17,860 nucleotides of DNA. Source: Acetobacteraceae bacterium. Its GTDB lineage: Bacteria > Pseudomonadota > Alphaproteobacteria > Acetobacterales > Acetobacteraceae. The position numbers were made by a program, and so were the translations under genes. Positions 13,493 through 17,860 of this stretch are shown here, piece by piece. The stretch lies in contig DAHUXX010000263.1 in the NCBI GenBank assembly GCA_027306955.1, positions 1-17,860 on the forward strand. Direction: 5' to 3'. The number at the start of each line of letters is the position of its first letter. The stretch's first letter is position 1. The notes beneath the pieces were generated by a model, which was given only the letters and a program-made list of their open reading frames with translations, searched no databases and was not told the origin of the DNA.

Positions 13493-14518
13493 CTACATGC
13501 GCGCCAGGGCGGACCCCCACGTCAGCCCGCCGCCGAGTGCCTCCATCAGCACCAGGTCGCCGGGCTTGATGCGCCCGTCGCGCACCGCCTCGTCGAGCGC
13601 CAGCGGCACCGAGGCCGCCGAGGTGTTGGCGTGTCGCTCCACCGTGGTGACGACGCGCTCCGGCGGCAGGGCGAGGCGCTTGCCGATGGCGTCGATGATG
13701 CGCTTGTTGGCCTGGTGCGGCACCAGCCAGTCGATGGCGGACTTTTCCAGCCCGTTGGCCGCCAGCGCCTCCTCCACCGTCTCGGAGAGACGGGTGACGG
13801 CGTGGCGGAACACCTCGCGCCCGTTCATCACCAAGTGGCCCGGCCTGTCTCGCCTGCCCACGGCGCCGTCGACGTAGAGGATGTCGCCGAGCCTGCCATC
13901 CGCGTGCAGGTGCACGGAGAGGATGCCGGGCAGCCCCGCGCCGGCCTCCCCCGCGCGCAGCACGACCGCGCCGGCGCCGTCGCCGAACAGCACGCAGGTG
14001 CCGCGGTCCTGCCAGTTCATGATGCGCGAATAGACCTCGGAGCCGATCACCAGCGCGGTGCGGATGCGCCCGGCCGCGATCATCGCCTCGGCGGTGGCGA
14101 GCCCGTAGATGAAGCCGCTGCACGCCGCCGAGAGGTCGAAGCCGAAGCCGCCGGCGCCGAGGGCCGCCTGCACCCGCAGCGCCGTCGCCGGGAAGGCTTC
14201 GTCCGGCGTCGCGGTCGCGAGCAGGATGGCGTCGATCCCGGAGGCAGCCATGCCGGCGGCGGCGAGCGCGCGCTCGGCGGCCCTTGTCGCCATGAAGGCG
14301 CAGGTCTCGTGCGGCCCGGCGAGGTGGCGCTGGCCGATGCCGGTGCGCTCGCGGATCCATTCGTCGGAGGTGTCCACGGTCTTGGACAGCTCGTCATTGC
14401 TGACCACCGTCTCTGGCAGGTAGCCGCCGGTGCCCGCGATCACCGCGCGCGGCTGCGCGCGGGTTTGCGCCGCGGCGACCGGCGGCGCGTCAGGAAGCGT
14501 CGGCGTCTGCTGATCCAT
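13493..14518 (-). CDS. fabH: Beta-ketoacyl-ACP synthase III
   Basis: The 341-residue thiolase-fold enzyme condenses acetyl-CoA with malonyl-ACP to start fatty-acid synthesis. The catalytic triad is present: Cys133 in SAACSGF, His268 in VPHQANKRI and Asn298 in RHANTSAAS. SDEWIRERTGI and FGDGAGAVVL are further family signatures. Relative to the usual start near RAVIAGTGGYLP there is an extra N-terminal segment of about 24 residues rich in Pro, Ala and Gln. GGAG seven bases before the ATG (14516-14518) supports this longer form. The gene therefore overlaps the plsX 3' end by 29 bases, implying coupled translation. The stop codon is TAG. Confidence 0.96.
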   Translation of the reverse strand: MDQQTPTLPDAPPVAAAQTRAQPRAVIAGTGGYLPETVVSNDELSKTVDTSDEWIRERTGIGQRHLAGPHETCAFMATRAAERALAAAGMAASGIDAILLATATPDEAFPATALRVQAALGAGGFGFDLSAACSGFIYGLATAEAMIAAGRIRTALVIGSEVYSRIMNWQDRGTCVLFGDGAGAVVLRAGEAGAGLPGILSVHLHADGRLGDILYVDGAVGRRDRPGHLVMNGREVFRHAVTRLSETVEEALAANGLEKSAIDWLVPHQANKRIIDAIGKRLALPPERVVTTVERHANTSAASVPLALDEAVRDGRIKPGDLVLMEALGGGLTWGSALARM

Positions 14519-15536
14519 GCCTCGTCTCCAGCCTGCCGATCCGCGCCAGCCCGTCGCGGATGCCTTCGTTGAAACCGTGTGTCACCATGTCCATGGCCAC
14601 GTCCACCGCGTGCGCGAATCCCTCGGCGTCGGTACCACCATGGGACTTCACCACCACGCCATTGAGCCCCAGCATCACGGCGCCATTGTAGCGCCTGGGG
14701 TCCAGCCATTCGCGCAGGCGAGCCAGCCCCGGCCGCGCCAGCAGGTAGGCGAGGCGGCTGGCGATCGAGGCGTTGAACACCTGGCGCAGCAGCTGGCCGA
14801 CCAGGCGCAACGCACCCTCCCCGGTCTTGAGCGCCACGTTGCCGGTGAACCCGTCCGTCACCACCACGTCCGTGGTGCCGGCGGCGATGTCGTGGCCCTC
14901 GACGAAGCCGTGGAATTGCGGTGCCAGATGGCTGGCGCGCAGCGCCTCGGCGGCCTCGCGCAGGGTCTCGTCGCCCTTCACGTCCTCCGAGCCGACGTTG
15001 AGCAGACCAATCGTCGGCGACGTGAGGCCAAGCACGGTGCGGGCAAACACGTCGCCCATCAGCGCGAATTCAACGAGATTACGGGTATCGCAGGTGACGT
15101 TGGCGCCGAGGTCGAGCATCACGATGTCGCCGCGCGCCGAGGGGCCGATCGCGGCCATGGCCGGCCGGTCGATCCCCGGCAGGGTCTTGATGACGACCTT
15201 GGAGAGAGCGAGCAGCGCGCCGCTGTTGCCGGCGGAAATCACCCCCGCGGCCTCGCCGCGCGCCACCGCGTCGATGGCGAGCCGCATCGAGGCCTGGCGC
15301 ATGCGCATCGCCGCCGCGACCTTGGTGTCGTTGCCGATGACTTCGGAGGCGTGGCGCAACTGGGCGGTGGCGAGCCGCCGGTGGTGCGCGAGCAGCGGCG
15401 CCACCCGCTTTTCGTCGCCGAACAGCAGGAAGCTGGCGCCGGGATGCCGCTCGGCCGCGATGGCGAGGCCGTCGACGACCATGCGCGGCGCCGCGTCGCC
15501 GCCCATGGCGTCCACCGCGAGACTGAAACCGCTCAC
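14490..15536 (-). CDS. plsX: Phosphate acyltransferase PlsX
   Basis: The 348-residue protein makes acyl-phosphate from acyl-ACP, the donor for PlsY in phospholipid synthesis. Family motifs are LAVDAMGGDAAP at the N-terminus, GVISAGNSGALLA, MLDLGANVTCD, LLNVGSEDVKG, VTDGFTGNVALKT and VVKSHGGTD near the C-terminus. The start is a GTG at 15534-15536, which places the DAMGGD motif at the usual distance; its ribosome site is weak. A short out-of-frame ATG frame just upstream ends in a TGA overlapping this GTG and could couple translation. It follows rpmF by 46 bases. The yceD (DUF177) gene that often accompanies this block is not in the window. Confidence 0.96.
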   Translation of the reverse strand: MSGFSLAVDAMGGDAAPRMVVDGLAIAAERHPGASFLLFGDEKRVAPLLAHHRRLATAQLRHASEVIGNDTKVAAAMRMRQASMRLAIDAVARGEAAGVISAGNSGALLALSKVVIKTLPGIDRPAMAAIGPSARGDIVMLDLGANVTCDTRNLVEFALMGDVFARTVLGLTSPTIGLLNVGSEDVKGDETLREAAEALRASHLAPQFHGFVEGHDIAAGTTDVVVTDGFTGNVALKTGEGALRLVGQLLRQVFNASIASRLAYLLARPGLARLREWLDPRRYNGAVMLGLNGVVVKSHGGTDAEGFAHAVDVAMDMVTHGFNEGIRDGLARIGRLETRHGSADADAS

Positions 15537-15582
15537 CGCCTGGCCGTGGCGCCTGGCGCCATGCGCGTCGGACGAGGCCGGG

Positions 15583-15786
15583 TCAGACCCGGACGGTGCC
15601 CTTGAGCGCGCCGCCGGCCTCCGCCACCTCGCGGCCGTCGTAGTGGCCGCAATGCGGGCAGACATGGTGCGGGCGCTTCAGCTCGCCGCAAGTGGCGCAC
15701 TCGGCGTGCGCCTCGGACCGCAGCGCCTCGTGGCTGCGGCGCATGCCGCGGCGGGACGGCGAGGTCTTTCGCTTGGGAACAGCCAT
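15583..15786 (-). CDS. rpmF: 50S ribosomal protein L32
   Basis: The 67-residue protein starts AVPKRKTSPSRRGMRRSH, the L32 N-terminus, and has a zinc-ribbon pair, CATCGELKRPHHVCPHCG, followed by YDGREV. It is full length and binds 23S rRNA in the large subunit. It heads the rpmF-plsX-fabH block, a classic pairing that ties ribosome and membrane-lipid output. The ATG at 15784-15786 has only a distant GAAGGG as ribosome site. Confidence 0.97.
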   Translation of the reverse strand: MAVPKRKTSPSRRGMRRSHEALRSEAHAECATCGELKRPHHVCPHCGHYDGREVAEAGGALKGTVRV

Positions 15787-15878
15787 CGGAGGAGAGCCCT
15801 TCTCTTCGGGTGACGACGCAGAGGCCGACCACCGCAGAGGCGGCAGCGCGCGTGACGGTCACGAAACGGAACCGGCGC

Positions 15879-15907
15879 CTCCTAGCAGACACCCCTACCC
15901 CCCGCAA
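15879..15907 (-). promoter_or_regulatory. Predicted rpmF-plsX-fabH promoter
   Basis: On the minus strand TTGCGG (15902-15907) is followed after 17 bases by TAGGAG (15879-15884), about 95 bases before the rpmF start. The spacing is ideal and the -10 is a poor match. No other good candidate was seen in the 231-base gap (15787-16017), which is otherwise without recognisable features. Confidence 0.35.
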
Positions 15908-16017
15908 GCGGCCCCTCCTCAGCGCAGGGTTCCATCCCGCGCGGGCAGGCAACCTAGGCGCGGCGAGGGAGTCGCGCGAGAGGCGCCCGTGCCGCGGGCC
16001 TCCGCGACCAGGCGCCC

Positions 16018-17196
16018 TCAGCCAGCGCACAGCGCGCGCAACCGCGCCAGGTCGTCATGGCGGGTCTCGAGATCCGGGCGCCGGGCGGCCATGCGCTGGT
16101 CGCGCAGCGCCTCGAGCGCGCGCATCAGGGCCTCGAGCGGCGGGCCGCTGGCGGTGAGGCCGGCCATGTGGCGCTGGTCCATCGCGGCGGCCGGGCCCAC
16201 GATGAAGCGCGCGACCAGCTCATCGTGGTGCTGCCGCGCCGTCTCGGCGAACACGTTGCAGATGGCGAGGAAGGCGCGCGCGTTGGCCTGGAACCAGGGC
16301 TCCGCGCCGCCTCCCTGGTCGGCAATGAGCAGAAACTCGTCGAGCAGCGGGCGGTGGCGCATGCACTCGCGCAACCGCGCCTGGTCCTCCGGCACCATGA
16401 ACGGGGTCTTCTCCACCAGGATCTGCGCATAGGACGGGTCGTTGGCGCGGCACAGGCCGAGCAGCAGGTCGATCTCGTTGATGCCCGAGAAATCGCCCGC
16501 GTTGGCGCCGCGGTACTCGGTGCGCCCGACCCGGTAGGGCTTGTAGTAGGGGCGGACGGAATAGAAGAACCGGTCGATGTCGAGCTGGGCGAACAGGCGC
16601 TCGTTGGCCGCCTTCGCGGTCCCGAGTGCTGCCAGCGCCGCGGCGAACTCCACGTCGGCGACGGGGTTGGAGACGCCGAGCGCCACGATGCGCCCGAGCG
16701 CGTCCGCGGCGCGCTGGATGCTGAGGATGCCGCGCGTGTTCTCGTCGATGAACAGGAACTCGTCCCTGAGGCTGGTGAAGCTCTTGCGCACCCCGCGCAT
16801 GGCGAAATTGCGCTGGGCGAGATGGGCGGTCGCGAAGCGCGGCGCCATGCCGATCGAGGTGCCGACATGCATCGCGAGCGAGGAAGCCTCGCGGAACGGC
16901 GAGCGCTCCTCGCGCGCGGGATTGGTCAGCTCGTGGCGGCGCAGGGCGCCGATGTACATGCCGACATTGCCGAGCACGCCGAACGCGGTCTCGAACCCGT
17001 CGCCGGTGTTGCCCTCGTGCCAGAGGGCGAGGACGTGCTGGTGCCCCTCGTCGCGCAAGCGGATTTTGAGGGAGCCGCCCACGCCCTCGACATCGGCGCG
17101 GTCGGGGCGGGCGAAGTAGAGCTCGTCGAGCTCCGTGTTGATGGCGACGAAGGGGCCGCGGATCCAGCGGTCGAAGGCTTGTGCGTTGGCGCTCAT
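16018..17196 (-). CDS. PrnB/indoleamine-2,3-dioxygenase-like (DUF1864-type) putative heme protein
   Basis: The 392-residue protein resembles the family containing PrnB, the heme enzyme that rearranges 7-chlorotryptophan in pyrrolnitrin synthesis, itself within the IDO/TDO superfamily. Characteristic stretches are VGGSLKIRLRDEGHQHV (about 40-55), HEGNTGDGFETAFG (about 60-73), VRPYYKPYRVG and EYRGANAGDFSGINEIDLL. Near the C-terminus, RQHHDELVARFIVG (about 321-334) matches the R-x2-H-x2-[ML]-V-x-R pattern around the proximal heme ligand in tryptophan dioxygenases, making His324 the likely ligand. No prnA, prnC or prnD is nearby, so pyrrolnitrin synthesis is not implied. ATG 17194-17196 is preferred, with AGGAG 12 bases upstream. 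A GTG at 17263-17265 would add 23 low-complexity residues. Substrate and reaction are unknown. Confidence 0.65.
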   Translation of the reverse strand: MSANAQAFDRWIRGPFVAINTELDELYFARPDRADVEGVGGSLKIRLRDEGHQHVLALWHEGNTGDGFETAFGVLGNVGMYIGALRRHELTNPAREERSPFREASSLAMHVGTSIGMAPRFATAHLAQRNFAMRGVRKSFTSLRDEFLFIDENTRGILSIQRAADALGRIVALGVSNPVADVEFAAALAALGTAKAANERLFAQLDIDRFFYSVRPYYKPYRVGRTEYRGANAGDFSGINEIDLLLGLCRANDPSYAQILVEKTPFMVPEDQARLRECMRHRPLLDEFLLIADQGGGAEPWFQANARAFLAICNVFAETARQHHDELVARFIVGPAAAMDQRHMAGLTASGPPLEALMRALEALRDQRMAARRPDLETRHDDLARLRALCAG

Positions 17197-17280
17197 GATC
17201 GGCTGCGGCTCCTGGTCCGGGCGGGGCCCGGGTTGGGAGAGACTAAGCGGACGCGCGGCCGACACAACCTGTCGTTATTC

Positions 17281-17310
17281 TTTCAGAACACGCCGTAAGC
17301 TATTCTGAAA
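17281..17310. promoter_or_regulatory. Inverted repeat operator candidate (TTTCAGAA-N14-TTCTGAAA)
   Basis: TTTCAGAA (17281-17288) and TTCTGAAA (17303-17310) are perfect reverse complements separated by 14 bases. Each half contains a TTC-N-GAA mini-palindrome, with centres 21 bases apart, about two helical turns. It lies between the divergent heme-protein and beta-propeller genes, upstream of the former. There is no T-tract, so a terminator is unlikely. The cognate regulator is unknown to me; it does not match the spacing of the Irr box. Confidence 0.55.
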
Positions 17311-17344
17311 ACGAGGACATCCGATCCCGCGGAATCGCGATGCA

Positions 17345-17358
17345 TTGATCTGTATCAA
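17345..17358. promoter_or_regulatory. Perfect FNR/FixK-type box
   Basis: TTGATCTGTATCAA is an exact TTGAT-N4-ATCAA palindrome. It lies 109 bases before the beta-propeller start and 149 bases from the preferred start of the divergent heme protein. No convincing -10 element is found 22 bases away on either side, so which gene it controls, and whether as activator or repressor site, is open. The right half runs into TATCAAGGCTTCG, an IHF consensus with one mismatch. Confidence 0.55.
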
Positions 17359-17466
17359 GGCTTCGGCCGCGAAAAAGGTCATCCCCTGCGCGCCGGCGCG
17401 GGAGCCCGAGACGATTCGACCGGCGAGTCGCCTGCCCCCGGAGCCTTGTCCGGAGGATTGACGTTC

Positions 17467-17860
17467 ATGAAACCCATCAACCTTGCCTGCCGCGCCATGG
17501 CGGGCATCGCGGCCCTCGCCGCGGTCGCCGCGATCGTCCCGGCGGCCCGCGCCGCCGCGCCTTCCACCAATCCGCTGGGCGGCGACCTGCTGATCGCCGA
17601 CCGTGGCGGCGGCTACCTGCTCGTCATCAACCCGGCCAAGCAGGTCGTCTGGTCGCAGCACCTGACCTGGAAGAGCCCGACCGGCATCCACTCCAAATGG
17701 GCCGACGACGCCTTCCTCACGCCCGACCACCGCCACATCATCTTCACCGAGGAAGACAACCAGGCGATCGACATCATGTCGATCGCGACCGGGCGCATCA
17801 CCTGGACCTACGGCCATCCCGGCGTGAAGGGCTCCGCGCCCGGCTACCTCAACACGCCGG
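17467..17860 (+). CDS. Secreted beta-propeller (PQQ-like repeat) protein, partial
   Basis: The first 131 codons are present and the gene runs off the right edge. A typical Sec signal peptide is visible: a short basic start (MKPINLACR), a hydrophobic Ala-rich core (about 11-26) and an ARA cleavage site near residue 29. The mature part shows propeller-blade-like repeats: DLLIADRGGGYLLVINP followed by QVVWSQHL, then DAFLTPDHRHIIFTEEDN with IDIMSIATGRITWTYGHPG. This matches secreted PQQ-binding-like or NHL-like propellers whose role is generally unknown. No PQQ or metal site can be confirmed from the fragment. The start ATG has GGAGG ten bases upstream. It diverges from the heme-protein gene across a 270-base region holding an inverted repeat and an FNR/FixK box. 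Confidence 0.75.
   Translation, partial: MKPINLACRAMAGIAALAAVAAIVPAARAAAPSTNPLGGDLLIADRGGGYLLVINPAKQVVWSQHLTWKSPTGIHSKWADDAFLTPDHRHIIFTEEDNQAIDIMSIATGRITWTYGHPGVKGSAPGYLNTP

Noticed and set aside
14490..15665. A longer PlsX starting 43 codons upstream
   Set aside because: The extra sequence overlaps rpmF, has no PlsX similarity, and the GTG at 15536 gives the normal family N-terminus.
1..17860. CRISPR arrays, insertion sequences, attachment sites, phage genes
   Set aside because: No regularly spaced repeats, transposase or integrase motifs, or target-site duplications were seen; tRNA-Pro has no visible 3' partial duplicate within the window.

Overview
This is GC-rich bacterial chromosome, most likely from an alphaproteobacterium and perhaps Acetobacteraceae/Rhodospirillales. 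The main support is the minus-strand order rpmF-plsX-fabH-ihfA-merR, a typical alphaproteobacterial block, together with a class I PHA synthase and FNR/FixK-type palindromes. The family-level placement is inference. No IS element, phage gene, rRNA or CRISPR array is visible.

Region 1 (1-6887) looks like an accessory catabolic cluster. On the minus strand, a class III aminotransferase gene is coupled through a GTGA overlap to an amidase gene, followed closely by trmO (cut by the left edge). Diverging from it on the plus strand are a COG3964-type amidohydrolase and a PrpF-family isomerase. Convergent to these is an atypical serine-hydroxymethyltransferase-like PLP enzyme. No single pathway can be assigned, but the set fits breakdown of an N-acylated or amidated, alpha-substituted amino or hydroxy acid.

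Region 2 (6937-9993) holds a P-type (IIIA-like) cation/proton ATPase, a gene-poor stretch with a possible 43-residue exported peptide and two tandem terminator-like hairpins sharing a 25-bp direct repeat, and tRNA-Pro(GGG). Both the ATPase and the aminotransferase are interrupted by a single in-frame TAG, with perfectly preserved coding sequence on both sides. TAG is also the apparent normal stop of three other genes here, so simple recoding of TAG is unlikely. These are fresh nonsense mutations, base-calling errors or readthrough sites.

Region 3 (10003-12470) has phaC convergent with a two-CBS-domain protein. The CBS gene has a perfect TTGAT-N4-ATCAA box placed exactly as in a class II FNR/FixK promoter.

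Region 4 (12499-15907) is the conserved phospholipid/fatty-acid initiation block (rpmF, plsX, fabH) followed by ihfA and a MerR regulator. ihfA appears to have its own promoter, possibly giving a leaderless mRNA, and a near-consensus IHF site just upstream.

Region 5 (16018-17860) has a PrnB/indoleamine-2,3-dioxygenase-like putative heme protein diverging from a secreted beta-propeller protein cut by the right edge. Between them lie a long inverted repeat and a second perfect FNR/FixK box. This pair is the most promising candidate for an uncharacterised, oxygen- or NO-responsive system.
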